The notes under the pieces: model-generated
What the model was told of the DNA's origin: nothing
Databases searched by the model: none
What the model saw: only the letters and a program-made list of their open reading frames with translations
Part shown: piece by piece, positions 9,598 through 21,351 of the stretch
Numbering within the stretch: the stretch's first letter is position 1
How the letters are laid out: every line of letters starts with the position of its first letter
Source: Nymphaea colorata
Taxonomy: Eukaryota; Streptophyta; Magnoliopsida; Nymphaeales; Nymphaeaceae
Direction of reading: 5' to 3'
Assembly: GCF_008831285.2 (NCBI RefSeq)
Contig: NC_045150.1
Span: 684,001 to 748,000 of the forward strand
Length of the DNA: 64,000 bases
Translations under genes and position numbers: made by a program

Positions 9598-10849
9598 TGT
9601 TTAGATGGGGTCATAATTTTGGTTATCGTTTCTTAGGGTCATCTTAATGTTTAGATGGGGTCATAATTTTGGTAATCCATTCATAAAATACAATCTAATT
9701 TCACATATGCTTATTAATTGTATATATACATATATCGTCCATACATGTTCTTTATGTGTTCTTTTGCACTATGTTCTTTGTGAGTGTTTGAAATAACCGT
9801 TTTTTGTTTTTATGTTATATTTTTTATTATTTTATATGTCAAAAACAACGTCCACAACAACTTGTGGATCGATCAATTGGACTATCTTATGAAGAAAGAC
9901 AAAAAATTAGATATCAAATTATATATAAATTAGATGATGATGTACAATGTCGTAATATAACATGCATGAGAACATTAGCTTTCAAAGATATGTGATATTC
10001 TTCAACATGACAGTGGACTATGTACTACAAGACATTGTAAAGTAGAAGAGCAAGTTTCTCTCTTTCTCATGATGTTGTCTCACACATATAAACATCGATC
10101 AGTTCAGTTTTGGTTCTATCGTTCAACAGAAACAATTTCTCGATATTTTTACAAAATACTGTGTTCAATTATTCCATTAGAAGACAGATTCATTCAACAA
10201 TCTGGCGGATCAACTATGCCAAATGAAATTTTATACAATAACAGATTTTATCCATACTTTCAGGTAATAAATCAATTAATGTAGTTTTTATGCTATATAA
10301 TATGTCAATATTGCATTAACACTGAATTGCATTGTGTTGGTCCAATTGATGGAACACACGTTCGTGTTAAAGTATCTTCTAAAGTATCTTCGAAGGATGC
10401 ACCATCGTTAATTAATGGCCATATAGTGATTGTATTTTGATGGTCAATATTAATTTTTTGAAAGGTGGGCATAAAACAAAAAACTTTTAAAAGGTTCGAT
10501 TCTTCTAGCAATTTAAAAGTTGACAGCTGCAATTTTTTTGAAGATATTTTTTTTGAGGAAAAAATAGGGCTTGAGCCAATGATTGGTCCAAAATAAAGCA
10601 ACTAGCAACCGACGGCTCAAGTTCATAAGTTTTAAAGGGAAACTTTTTAATTTTTTAAACATTTTGAACGTTAGGGGTATTATTGTAAAGTATTATAAAT
10701 TCTATCATTTCCTTTCCTTTCTATCCAAATAAACTTTATAATCACTTATTTCTTTTCATTTTTTTTCCATTCTCTTTTCCTACATTTCCTTTCCTTTCCA
10801 TTTCATCCCTGCCTTTCCTTCCCTTTTTCCCCATCCAAATAAAGCGTAA
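9598..10849 (+). mobile_element. degenerate PIF/Harbinger transposon remnant
   Basis: A Harbinger transposase fragment lies inside (about 9870-10370). The right flank ends in CCCCATCCAAATAAAGCG followed by TAA (10847-10849). The left side has two copies, 50 bp apart, of TGTTTAGATGGGGTCATAAT (from 9598 and from 9648), the second preceded by TAA (9645-9647). TTTGGATGGGG-type ends flanked by a TAA/TTA trinucleotide are usual in this superfamily. The boundaries are tentative because the inverted ends match imperfectly. Confidence 0.45.
9870..10370 (+). pseudogene. PIF/Harbinger transposase (DDE_Tnp_4 type), broken
   Basis: The translation follows the N-terminal half of Harbinger transposases: MRTLAFKDM, then KVEEQVSLFLMMLSHTYKHR, FYRSTETISRYFYKIL, NRFYPYF. 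A short intron (donor CAG|GTAATA at 10263/10264) precedes a piece with GPIDGTHVRV, where the Asp is the first catalytic residue of the DDE triad. One base is missing near 9991, shifting the frame just after KDM. Past about 10440 the rest of the nuclease domain, with its other two acidic residues, is gone. The copy cannot encode an active enzyme. Confidence 0.7.
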
Positions 10850-10969
10850 ATAGAAAAGAGGAGTAAAAATAATCTGTTGCTCTATCTCACCCCTCTTTTT
10901 CAACTTAATCTGTTGCTCTATCTCACCCCTCTTTTTCAACTTCTGCACTGTGAGATACCCCACCCAACT

Positions 10970-10997
10970 TCTCTCTCTCTCTCTCCCTCTCTCTCTC
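10970..10997. repeat. (CT)n microsatellite
   Basis: CT repeats with one CC interruption. Confidence 0.85.
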
Positions 10998-11316
10998 GTT
11001 GGTAATGGTCAGCTCTCTTTTTGGTAATGTTCAGCTGTGGATGTTGCTGGCAATCCTCATTTCTCTTTTTGTTTACGTTGGATTTGTTGCCGGTGGTTGC
11101 TTTTGTGGATATCCCTACAATTTTCATTTTCCTTTCTACTCGTGTTTGTTCTTTTATATAGGACGAATAAGACATAAACATATGAGCAGTTTGTGCTTTG
11201 CACAAACGAGCTTTACTTGCTGATTTCTATAACATCTGTACATTCAGCTTTTCGTTTGCTTGAAATGGAGCACAATGGCAAGAACGAGCTGTGTTTACAG
11301 CAGTTGTAGCTACATC

Positions 11317-11342
11317 TTTCTCTCTCTCTCTCTCTCTCTCTC
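11317..11342. repeat. (TC)13 microsatellite
   Basis: Uninterrupted TC dinucleotides. Confidence 0.85.
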
Positions 11343-13115
11343 AAAGCTAGCACGAGCCGTGAACCTATAATGCATGTTGTGAAAGTGTCTTTGATTGGCA
11401 ATCATCAATTTGCAAGAGTAATGCTCGTAAATCTTGTGACTGTATGGGCCCATGCCAGCTTCTGTACAGGACCTAGTTAATTCTTCTTGCTCTTCCATGC
11501 GTTATGCTTCCATTGTTCTTTCAGGTGCCCCTATTTGTTTGAGTGCAATGCGTAAGATATAGACAATGCTCTATTATAGCTTATTTTCTCGGGCTGGTTG
11601 AGAGTCTACTAAACATGTCCATCTTGACGCAAGAAGCCATAATGAGCCGTCTTATGCAGTTTCCCTAGAAAACTAAGAGGGCAATGCAATGGCACATAAT
11701 TTTCAAGAATGTGTCTTCGCTTATATTTGGGAATAGAGAAGTTGGTAGTCCGATGGACTCATTTGTGTGAGCTCCTTATTAAAACAACATACCCTGTACA
11801 ACCAAGAATATAGCAAACAGTGTGAACTTAGTAAAACAACAACACACCCTGTATAACCAAGAATGTAGAAAACACAACCTTTACAAATACAAAATTCAAA
11901 TGATCGTTGAACACTTAACATATCTGTTTTATAGTTTCAACAATCACCTGATCTGGCCACTACTTGCATATCATATACACTTTCCCCACATACATTCAAC
12001 TGTTTCTCTCATTTAACTTCTCACGTACATATCCATACAAACAAATAAAATTTCATCAATAGTCATACAAAATATTCGACAGTTATTCAAGATTATAACA
12101 TTTGAAATGGTACATCATCATAATTTGGCATGGCAGAGCTTTCATAGATTCTGCTTCCTCCTCTTCTTGACTGACGTTGTCACAAAGCTGGAAAAAGTTT
12201 AACCTGCATAAGAAGTTCAACATAATGTTCAACAACGCTAAATGAAGAATAAAATTACCTGATCATCTATGTAGCAGTATTAATGCCTAGCAAAAGACTT
12301 AGCAACATCAAATCATGGAAAACCACTCACCCTTTCACATGAAACATTTTGAGTCAGAGTGCAAAAACGAGTGTGCTAGTTCGAGAAACATTTGGTAACG
12401 TCGTGGAGAAATAAGGCCAAATGTTGCCAGCTCTCAGCAGAAAATGTGCTTGGCCTACACATCATTAGCCAAGGGTTACTAGTTTTCTTCTCTACTACAG
12501 ATCATTTGTATGTTCTATACTCAAGGAAACATGAAAAGAAGCCAAAAGGAAAGGCATTTATGATATCACATCAAGTAGAAAAAAAAAAGGAAGCTCCACA
12601 GGCATCATGTGAGCAATAGAATCGAGAGAAAAAAGGATTCACATGAGCACCGGATTCAGAATGCCAAAGAAAAAACAAGACACCCATGGACGCAACATCC
12701 AGCGAAGACATAGCTATTTTCCCAAATTTATTCAACAAAGCTAAGTTGTTCCCCTGCTGTCTCAAAACTATAGCCATTTTCTTTCGTCAATCCCTGTTGT
12801 CCAAATTGAAAACCCATCTTAATTTTCTCTCAATCATCAAATACAGTAGGCATGGCATTGTAACAGCAAATAAACAGTAATAAACTAAACAAGAGAAATA
12901 GCTACGGTAATTATTATTACCATCAAGTGGCCTTACGGTTCCTGCCTCGATAGATCTAAAAGTGGTGTCCTGTGTTGGGTCGTATTGGATCCAGAACCAT
13001 TAGAATAGTCCTGCATCAATACGAGGAACACGATTAAACCGGCTTAATTGCATATAAATACAAAGTGTCCCATGATGAGAGGGACACACTAAAGATGTCA
13101 TCACCCACTCACCAT

Positions 13116-13332
13116 TGTTGAAAGCAATCGTTACAGCCAGCGCAGCATACTCAATGGCTCTTCTCAATCTTGCTTCATTGAAATCTTTTTTGAATGTTGG
13201 AAGGATTACTATCATTCTCATTAGTTTCCTCAATAATCTTGATTCCTATATATAAAGTTCACCAACGTTCATATATGTTGCTGCTTTGGTGCTATTCGTG
13301 GATGTAGGTCTATGAACCAAACCACGTAAAAT
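13116..13332 (+). repeat. copia-1 5' LTR (217 bp, rearranged)
   Basis: It starts TGTTG and runs up to the primer site. Compared with the 3' LTR it keeps a TATA-like TATATATAAA (13247-13256), which the 3' copy lacks. It has lost about 100 bp in the middle and about 40 bp at the end, so it does not finish in CA. Confidence 0.75.
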
Positions 13333-13344
13333 TGGTATCAAAGC
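13333..13344 (+). promoter_or_regulatory. copia-1 primer binding site, tRNA-iMet type
   Basis: TGGTATCAAAGC differs at one base from the TGGTATCAGAGC complement of initiator tRNA-Met used by most plant copia elements. It abuts the 5' LTR. Confidence 0.8.
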
Positions 13345-13407
13345 TTTGACGTTCATCCCTGCCACATTTCATCCATGGCCTAGCTGCTGGACGTTGCCCA
13401 TTTCATC

Positions 13408-13980
13408 ATGACAGAATATTCAAGTGTCGGAACCACCAGCGGAGTGGTAGAAAAAATTATCATGCAGGAGCGACCAAGCCCTGCAAACAAGATTACATAT
13501 GTACTTCTAAATGACACTAACTATTTAGCTTGGTCCAAATCGGCGATGCTCTATTTAAGTGGCAGAAACAAGCTGGATTTCATCACCGAAGATATTTCAA
13601 AACCTATTGAAACAGATCCGACCTACAGAGAATGGCGATCCACCAATCATCTCATAATGTCTTGGTTGATTAACTCTATAGTGAAAAAAAACGACATTGC
13701 TCATATGTATCAACTCTCTCAAGGAATTTGGGATCTTAAGAAGCAACACAAAAATTTCGGCGACCTGCTAGGCGACATCCAAGTTATGTGGGATGAACTT
13801 GACTATCTTATGGATATGTCTGCTATTGTTAGATCCAGAAAAAAAATGTGTGAACAGCAGAAAATTTTTGAACTTCTTGCGACTGTCGGCCCAAAGTACA
13901 AACCCATCCAAAGCCAAATTTTAATGTCCTTGGAACTTTCTTTTCTTAGCATTGTTTATTCATATGAGAGATTAATCTAG
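13408..13980 (+). pseudogene. copia-1 gag, N-terminal part
   Basis: The frame of 190 codons opens MTEYSSVGTTSGVVEK. It contains LNDTNYLAWSKSAMLYLSGR, the conserved start of plant copia Gag, then SWLINSI and GIWDLKKQ, and an EQQKIFELLATVGPKYK segment typical of the UBN2 Gag core. Gag forms the cytoplasmic particle. The central part appears shortened (about 20-40 residues after LKKQHKN). A TAG at 13978 and a shift of frame separate this piece from the nucleocapsid part that follows. Confidence 0.8.
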
Positions 13981-13990
13981 AAAAAATGTA

Positions 13991-14710
13991 ATGCTTAAAA
14001 ATTCTGATTCTTTTAAAGAGAACTCTAACAATATAGAACAGGCCGCCTTCTATGAAGCTGATAAAAGTAATGAACATAAGTGGAAGAACCGTCCAAGACG
14101 ATTCTGTTCGCATTGCAAAAAGGAGGGTCATACCAAGGAAAGGTGCTGGTTCCTCCATGGAAAACCCACCACTATGAGGACAGAAAAAAGAGAGAAAGGA
14201 AGCACCACTACCATAGCCAAAGTTGCAGCCAAATCTCTTGATACTTCAAATCTCCCTCAACTACTAGAAAAAATAAACAAACTGCTGAAAAATGTCAAGG
14301 ATCACCATGGCAAAGAACAACAAAATAGTAAGGCAGCTTCAGCAAGTGTTACCGGTAACACTTTTCTTTCCCCCAAATCTGATTATTGGATTGTCGATTC
14401 TGGAGCTAGGGATCATATGTCTATGAACTGCCATAACCTTAGTAATTATTCTTCTATAACTAGAAAAAAATCTGTTGTTATTGCTAATGGCTCCTCTATG
14501 CATGATCAAGGAGAAGGAGAATTAGACATTCTTAGAAATGGTGTTAAATCTAAAGTGCTTCATATGCCAGATCTCTCAACCAACTTGCTGTCCGTTTCAA
14601 AAATGGTTAGATATTTAAATTGCCAAGTTATTTTATCTCCCACTAACATTGTTTTACAAGACCCTATATCGAAGAGGAAGATTGGTGAGAGAACTCAAGC
14701 TGAAATTTAA
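13991..14710 (+). pseudogene. copia-1 nucleocapsid zinc knuckle and protease
   Basis: This 239-codon frame contains one CCHC knuckle, CSHCKKEGHTKERC, near residues 38-51, which binds the genomic RNA. Near residue 134 it has the aspartic protease motif WIVDSGARDHM (Asp-Ser-Gly, intact). LHMPDLSTNLLSVSKM follows, as in copia proteases. It is in a different frame from the gag piece upstream. It is lost at TAA (14708-14710), while the integrase begins in another frame overlapping its end, so a frameshift lies near 14680. Confidence 0.82.
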
Positions 14711-15524
14711 TCAATATGCCTTGACTGCCCAAATCAACCGAGAAGGGGAACTTTGGCATCGAAGACTTGGTCACTCATCACGTCGTGCCTTGAATATTTT
14801 GTCACCAAATTTGAATTATAACTATCATATTTCTGAAACTTGCAAGTATGCAAAAATGTCTAGACTTCCATTCCATGAATCCTTAATCAATGCTATGTCT
14901 CCTTTTGATCTTGTTCATACCGATGTGTGGGGGCCGGCCCCCACGAACTCATACTCAAATTTTCGTTATTATCTCATTTTTATTGATGATTTTTCAAAAA
15001 CCACTTGGTTTATCTACTAAAAACCAAGGATGAAGTTTTTACAAAATGGTTGAAACTCAATTTGCAACTCGTATAAAATATCTTCAATCTGACAATGGTA
15101 TTGAATATAAAAAAACCACTTCTTTGAAAAATTTTAAAAAGAAAGCGGGATGGATCGTCAATTCACATGTGTAGATACACCCCAACAAAATGGGGTGGCA
15201 GAACGGAAAAATCGTTACCTTCTAGAAATGATTAGGTCTTTATTGTTTGATATGAATGTTCCTAAACATTTTTGGAGTGATGCAGTTTTGACAACTTGTT
15301 ATACCATCAACCGCACATCCACAAGAATTCTTGCTGGAAAAACTCCTTTGGAAGCACTCTTGAAAAGAAAATTTAAAGTGGACCACATGAGAATTTTTGG
15401 ATGCACTATCTATGTTAAGAGTAAAGCTGCAGACAAACTCAGCCATAGAGTGAAAAAATGTATTTTCTTGGGCTACTCATCCATAAAAAAGGGGTTCAGA
15501 TGTTATGATGTCACTACCAAATAG
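14649..15524 (+). pseudogene. copia-1 integrase, broken
   Basis: Two open pieces (14649-15020 and 15150-15524) together cover a copia integrase. First come the pre-integrase signature ELWHRRLGHSS and the zinc-binding tail region, then FDLVHTDVWGPAP (first catalytic Asp) and FIDDFSKTTWF. The gap contains the SDNGIEY motif (second Asp) in a shifted frame. The second piece has TPQQNGVAERKNR (catalytic Glu) and ends FLGYSSIKKGFRCYD. Stops at 15018-15020 and frame changes around 15040-15150 disable it. One zinc-ligand position appears to be KYAK instead of a CxxC pair. Confidence 0.82.
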
Positions 15525-16021
15525 TTTCATATCTCTCGCGATGTAGTTTTTGATGAAAAAAAACCTTATTTCTCTCACGATGCAAGACAAGGGGAGCATA
15601 GTTCCAAGCACAACATCATGGTCATGCCGAACAGTCTATCATAAAATGATTTTGATATCACCATAACCCATCACCATAGTGACCCTGAAGAAAAAGAAAC
15701 CATTGAAAATCTTGAAACTGATCCTAACAATACTGAAACCTCTTTTGAACCTTAAGATGACAAAAACAGAGAAATTAGAGCTATAGATCCTATTGAACCT
15801 GACTTGGAGACCTTAGAATCTCACCCGTCTGAACCCATCCTAAGAAGATCTTCTCAAAACATTCGGCCACCTAGGCATTTGAAAAACTTTGTCACCAACA
15901 TCGCTGTCTCTCATCCCTTAGAAAAATACTTGAGTTATCGCAACCAACCTAAACACCATGTGGCCTAAATGATCCTACTACATACCAAGAAGCTAAAGAT
16001 AAAAAAAATTGGGTTGAAGCC
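15525..16021 (+). pseudogene. copia-1 integrase/RT linker, decayed
   Basis: No long frame is open, but short readable pieces (for example RRSSQNIRPPRHLKNF near 15840-15890) match the variable linker between integrase and reverse transcriptase. Several stop codons interrupt it. Confidence 0.55.
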
Positions 16022-16938
16022 ATGCATGAAGAGCTAGATGCTTTCAACAAAAATCGTACATGGGAACTAGCAACTCTTCCAGTAGAAAAATGTGCGATTG
16101 GTTGCAAATGGATCTTCAAAACCAAGTACATGAGTGATGGCTCCATTGAACACCACAAGGCATGCCTTGTTGCTAAAGGGTATACTCAAACACAAGGGTT
16201 AGACTATGAAAAAACTTTTGCTCCTATAGCAAAAATGACCACCATCAGAATTCTCCTATCCATTGCTTGCAATCTTGAATGGCCTTTATTTCAATTAGAT
16301 ATGAAGAATGTTTTTTTTTTACAGGGTAACCTCCAAGAAGAAGTATATATGAACCTGCCACTAGGCCATCCTATGGAATGCACTCCAAATGTTGTTTGCA
16401 GCCTCAAGAAGTCAATTTATGGATAGAAGCAATCTCCTACAGCTTGGTATAAAAAATTGAGCGATACGTTGAAAAACAAAAAATTCACGAAATCCTACTC
16501 AGATAATTTTGTTTTCATCAAGAAATCTGGTGCTAAAATTTTGTTGTATTGATTTATGTGGATGACATAATAATTACAGGCAACGATGAACAAGAGATAG
16601 CTCACATCAAATGGTATCTTCACAATATGTTTGAAATCAAGGACCTGGGGATAATGAAGTATTTTTTGGGGATCGAAGTGGCTAGGTCTAAGAAAGGTAT
16701 CTTTCTAAACCAACACAACCACATACTTGATTTACTTAAAGAAATGAGGAAAACAGGTATCAGGCCAGCAAACACACCCATAGAAGTCTACCCTAAACTT
16801 AACAATACCAAGGATGACCCTATTGAAAATGTGACAAGCTATCAAAGACTTGTGGAGAAATTAATCTATCTTACTGTCACACGACCTGACATCAATTATG
16901 CCATCAGCCTAGTAAAGTCAACATATGCATTCACCTAA
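16022..16938 (+). pseudogene. copia-1 reverse transcriptase, broken
   Basis: Frames 16022-16426 and 16549-16938 cover the copia RT. They contain IGCKWIFKTK, HKACLVAKGYTQ, DYEKTFAPIAKM, FQLDMKNVF (one catalytic Asp), CSLKKSIYG, then IYVDDIIITG with the catalytic Tyr-Val-Asp-Asp at 16555-16566, and KDLGIMKYFLGIEV. A TAG at 16424 (family has a Leu codon, YGLKQ) and frame breaks around 16430-16550 interrupt it. It copies element RNA into DNA in the particle when intact; this copy cannot. Confidence 0.85.
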
Positions 16939-17275
16939 AGTAGTTCATGTCAAAGTTGGGGAAAGAATTCTCAAATACTTAAAGAAGACTCTAGGGCAAG
17001 GTTTGTGGTACAAAGTGAATGAGAATGTTAATATACCAGGTTACTCAGATGCAGACTGGGCCAGTGCTTCAGATAGAAGATCGATGACAGGTTATTGTGT
17101 GTATGTTGGTGAAAACCTGGTTTCTTGGAAAAGCAAGAAACAACACATTGTTTACAGATCCAGTGACGAGGCTGAATATAGGGCAATGGCGACTACCTCA
17201 AGTGATCTCATTTGGATAAAATCACTCATCCAGGAACGTGGAGTTGTTATCAAGTCTACCATTTCCATGCACTAT
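16925..17275 (+). pseudogene. copia-1 RNase H, 5' part, interrupted by gypsy insertion
   Basis: The frame contains GYSDADWASASDRRSMTGY (first catalytic Asp region), NLVSWKSKKQ and RSSDEAEYRAMA (catalytic Glu region), standard for copia RNase H. It runs into the gypsy LTR at 17276, right after the target pentamer ACTAT. The frame resumes at 32951 in the expected phase with DNQAAIYIAAN. Confidence 0.9.
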
Positions 17276-17469
17276 TGTAATCACCCCAAATTTTTCTAAA
17301 GGACTATGATGTTTTATCCAAGTGCGAAATTCAAATTTAGGCACAAGATTTTCAAAATACAACTTTCAGATCCAAATTAAATTCAAAATACTACTCTCAG
17401 ATCCAAATTAAATCCAAAATACTAATTTTAGATCCAAAACCCAAGTTCAGATCCAAATCAATCATTTAA

Positions 17470-17815
17470 GACTAATTTGCCCTTTCTTTTGACCAAAAAC
17501 CTCCTTTTAGAGGGTGATTTTAGTCTTTTTTTAAACAAGACCGATTTGCTCCTCCTTTTGATAAAAAAACCTCCTTTTAGAGGGTGATTTTAGTTTTTTT
17601 TTAAACAAGACCGATTTGCCCCTCCTTTTGATAAAAAAACCTCCTTTTAGAGGGTGATTTTAGTCTTTTTGGTAAACAAGACCAATTTACCCCTCCTTTT
17701 GACTAAAAAACATCCTTTTAGAAGGTAATTTTAGTCTTTTTGGGTGGACAAGACCGATTTGCCCTTCCTTTTGGCAAAAAAAATCTCCTTTTGGAGGGCG
17801 ATTTTAGTCTTTTTA
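17470..17815 (+). repeat. LTR promoter-upstream repeat, five units of 69-72 bp
   Basis: Units start at 17470, 17539, 17609, 17680 and 17752. Each carries GACC(G/A)ATTTGCCC, then CCTCCTTTTAGAGGGTGATT, then a TTTAGTCTTTTT tract. The same array stands at about 29871-30216 in the 3' LTR. Its position immediately upstream of the TATA box suggests an enhancer-like role, which is inference. Confidence 0.85.
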
Positions 17816-17857
17816 GGTCAAAAAATTCAAATTTTGGGTTTTGGCTCCAAAATCCTC

Positions 17858-17865
17858 TATAAATA
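17858..17865 (+). promoter_or_regulatory. gypsy LTR TATA box
   Basis: TATAAATA lies about 580 bp into the LTR, followed by C-rich DNA. The same box is at 30259-30266 in the 3' LTR. It is the only good TATA box seen after the upstream array, so transcription probably starts some 25-35 bp downstream. Confidence 0.65.
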
Positions 17866-18185
17866 CCCCCCCATATCCTCCCTCTTGGGCAAGATTGGTC
17901 CTTGGGAGAAACTCTATTGTATTCTCACTTGAAGACTTAGAGTTTCTCTTGAGCTCTCTCTCTCTCCCTCTTCCTCTTTCCATTTCCTTCTCCAACTTAG
18001 AGCAAGCACTTTTGGAGCTTCATTCAAAAGAGGATCTTCAAGTGAAGGTGTTCATCTTCCTTAGATCATTTCTCATTAGAGGTATGTAATCTTCATCCCT
18101 CTCATTTCTCTTTTCTTTCTTTTCATTAATATTCTTATTATTATGTTATTTCTTTTTTTAAACATAGTCTTGTTGTTGTTTTCAT

Positions 18186-18860
18186 TTTCTCTTCTCATCT
18201 TCATCTCCCCATGGCCAAAGGAGATAGCACTCAACCTCTTTTTAGAGACAAGAGGCTTTGCTCAAATGCACCGGGAGCATGAGAAGATGAGATGATATTG
18301 TTGTTGTTCTTGTCTCTTGTTGTCGTTGTTCTTTTCCTTAATAGATATATTTTGTTGTTATTGTTATTTCATTCTTCAATATAAACTTGTTCTTGTTATT
18401 TTCTTTTTTCTCTTCCTCCTCTTTCCATGACCAAAGGAGATAGCCCTCAATCTCTTTTTAGAGACAAAAGGCTATGCTCAAGTGCATTAGGAGCATGAAA
18501 AGATGAGAGAATTTTTCATTTCATGATTGAATCATGCTTTCTCTTTTATTAAATATAACATTGTTTCTCTTTCTACATTTTCTCTTCATCTTCATCTCCC
18601 CACGGCTAAAGAAGGTAGCTCTCAATCTCTTTTTAGAGACAAGAGGCTATACTCAAAGTGCACCGGGAGCATGGAAAGATGAAATGATATTTCATTTTAA
18701 TCATGTTCTTTTTTTTCATGAATACATTTTTTTTTGTTCTTTTGTTTCCTCTTATTTTTCTCTCTTCCTCATTTCTCCATGGCCAAAAGAGATAGCTCTC
18801 AATCTCTATTTTAGAGTCAAGAGGCTATACTCAAGTGCACCGGGAACATGAGAAGATGAG
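18186..18860 (+). repeat. LTR downstream repeat, four dispersed units
   Basis: Units near 18186, 18402, 18588 and 18752 share CATGGCCAAAGGAGATAGC, then CTCAATCTCTTTTTAGAGAC, AAGAGGCTATACTCAAGTGC and ACCGGGAGCATG-AGATGA, about 100 bp each, separated by T-rich DNA. The TCTCTTTTTAGAGA core is itself an inverted repeat. The copy in the 3' LTR is at about 30588-31260. Confidence 0.85.
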
Positions 18861-20546
18861 GTAGTATATCAATTCATAGTTACATCATATCTTCCCTCCT
18901 ACTTGAACTTTGCTTTTTCCATCATCATTTTTCTTTCTTTCCTTCCTTGAATGTTATCTATATATTATGCATGCATAGTTGTTTGGTTCTTTACTTACAT
19001 GTGAATGCATGTCGGGAATGAGAGTGTGGTTTGGGGACTCTTTATTTTCATATTAATTTTTGAGGTTGGGACTTGTCCAACCCGGAATAAACCCTCACGA
19101 AAATGTACATGTTAATATGCATTTTCATGTCATTTTGCGCTAGTTTCCTTCTTAATCATCACATTAGGAACCCTAACGAGTGCCTCGTTATGTTGCTTGT
19201 TTTCTTCCATACCCAATGGTGGAAGAAATATATCCCTTACAACAAACTAAATAATAACATTCTATACTTATATGAATCATATTTTTCAAAACATTTTAAA
19301 AAAGAACCTTCTAACATGGCCTTAGGGACTTAGCTTAAACTCTTGCATGAGTCCAAGCTCCCCTCCGGTCCACATCAAACTTGAAGTTGGTAATTTTAAG
19401 TTGTTCTTTGATTTTTCTAATCTTGTAAAGGTATGAATGTATACCCATGTTATATACATTTATGCCAACATGATGACCCCATCTTTCTCTCTCTATGCTT
19501 TCACTTTCTATTTTATAAATTTTCATATGTGCATGAATACGTATGTACATGTGCTCCATCTCCTCTCTTTCAAATATTTATTCCTCTTTTCAAGACCAAT
19601 ATCTTCTCTTATAACATTTCTCATACCCATATATGCGTATGATATTTTTCTTTTCCTCTAAAATCTCTATTTCTCTTCGAATCAATACGTCTTTTTCTTT
19701 TAAACTTTCATATATGTGTATATGTGATGGTATGTACACATGTATGCATGTCTTTCTTTATATCTCTCTTTCCTTTCATAAGAGTGTTTTATCTCTTGTA
19801 TTCTTTTTAATATTCTCACCTCATGAACTTTCTATTTACCAACTTCAATAAGACCACAAACCAAGTAATGACCCAATATTGGAATCATGCTTGATGGTCT
19901 ACAATCTCTATCCCTTTTCAAAAACTTTTCCTTCTTATATACAATAATTATAATAACGAAATCTTAGATGTATGTTGTGGTAGGAATGACATTAGATGAA
20001 TGTTGTGGTAGGAATGTTTTACATTTTTTTCAATCATATAGGGTAAATGCATCCATGCATTCTCACCCACTTTATTTCATTTATGATCACAAGCACCTCT
20101 CCAAAGGAACTTAAGCAAGAAGGGATGGAGCTCTAGCTAGGTGGTAACCGAATTAGAGCAAAATCTCAAACCTACTTAAAGTCTTAAGAGAATACTAAAG
20201 TGATTTCAAAATGTTTTCACAAGTTTTTCAAATGATATTTACTAGTTTCACTTTTTCCTCAAAACATTTCATATTTTCAAGCAATTTTTCAAGAACCCTT
20301 TCAAAAGTTTGAAACTCCAAACTTTCAATATTTTCTACACCGCATATAGAATCAAAAAGATGTTTAAGTTAAAACGAAATGCATCAATGATAAACATAGT
20401 CCTTGGGTTGATTACCCCCGGTAAAGGCACCGGGAACGGTCGATCCTCGTACCGACGGGCGAGTCCCTTTCTTTCCTCTTTCAAAACAAAAACCTTATTT
20501 TTGTGAAGCACTCCAAAACCAATGAAAATTTTGGGATGCAAACAGA

Positions 20547-20567
20547 TGGCGACCGTGATGGGACCCG
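20547..20567 (+). promoter_or_regulatory. gypsy primer binding site, tRNA-Arg-like
   Basis: TGGCGACCGTGATGGGACCC starts two bases after the LTR end. The TGG followed by CGACC fits the 3' end of a plant tRNA-Arg. From memory, about 17 of 21 positions fit an Arg acceptor arm, which should be checked. Tat and Ogre elements commonly use tRNA-Arg. Confidence 0.65.
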
Positions 20568-21351
20568 TCATCGTTTGGCTATGATTATTGATGCATTTTC
20601 ACTAATTTGAACATCTCATGTATTGCCAATGATAAAGCATGTCCCCTATTTTGGCCTCGATCCCATTGGCATTTCATTGCATTGTTTGATGATTGTGAAT
20701 GTTTTCTTGCACATAGGACTAATTGAGAATGATCAATCATGTTCACACATATTTATGATCACATACCACCCTTCTCAATTTAGGAGTTGTTTGAAAGCCA
20801 TGTTTGCTCTTCTATTTTAATCTTCAAACTTAGGCAACATTGCATTAGAGACAACTCAATTTATATGATTTATCATATTTCAAAATTCCTCATACCTATT
20901 TGTCCCGGTCATCATGTTGCCGGGCTTGGTCTTTGGCGGTAGCACAAGACTAAGCCTTACAACTAGACCACACATTGGGCGGGAACGCCCCCTCGTTAGT
21001 ACCATGAGTGGTAATTTATGGTATATCGACGAGTGATCAAGAAGAAGTTGATGAACTCTACCCTTAGTTGCCTAAGGAAGAATCTATGCTCGTACTAAGC
21101 CATTTGGCTAAGGTATATAAGCATAACTTGATATCGGATTATCGTGACACAAAATCATCTCAATTAGGTTCCTATACCCAATTTTCTAAAAAAAAAAAAA
21201 AAAAAATTATTTAATGATAGATGTTGATGTGCGTGAAACCTTATGTGATGATTTTCAACCTCATTCCACACATCTACCTCATATTGTCTTTGTCAACCTA
21301 GTCAATGTTTTCCACTAATTCAATTTTTATCTTTTAGAGTCATCATTCAAG
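20568..21351 (+). other. gypsy leader, non-coding
   Basis: This is an untranslated leader between primer site and ORF1. It is AT-rich, with an A tract at 21188-21206 and a GC-richer ACATTGGGCGGGAACGCCCC hairpin-like motif near 20971-20990, probably part of packaging or dimerisation signals. No coding potential was seen. Confidence 0.5.

Larger units (their letters stand above)
10850..13110. other. non-coding spacer with microsatellites; no gene seen
   Basis: Contains CT microsatellites at 10970-10997 and 11317-11342 and a repeated CAACTTAATCTGTTGC/CTATCTCACCCC motif near 10875-10940. Frames up to about 90 codons appear, but none has a recognisable domain. It ends at the copia-1 target site. 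Confidence 0.4.
17276..20544 (+). repeat. gypsy 5' LTR (3269 bp)
   Basis: It begins TGTAATCACCCC and ends GGGATGCAAACA. It contains a five-unit repeat of 69-72 bp (17470-17815) just upstream of a TATA box, then a CT tract (about 17956-17975), then four copies of a conserved block spaced about 170-210 bp apart (18186-18860). Short frames inside it match between the two LTRs because the DNA does, not because they are genes. Confidence 0.95.

Noticed and set aside
19103-19851. Short frames inside the gypsy LTRs (repeated at 31503-32252)
   Set aside because: They recur because the LTRs are duplicates; no domain, and LTR sequence is not expected to code.
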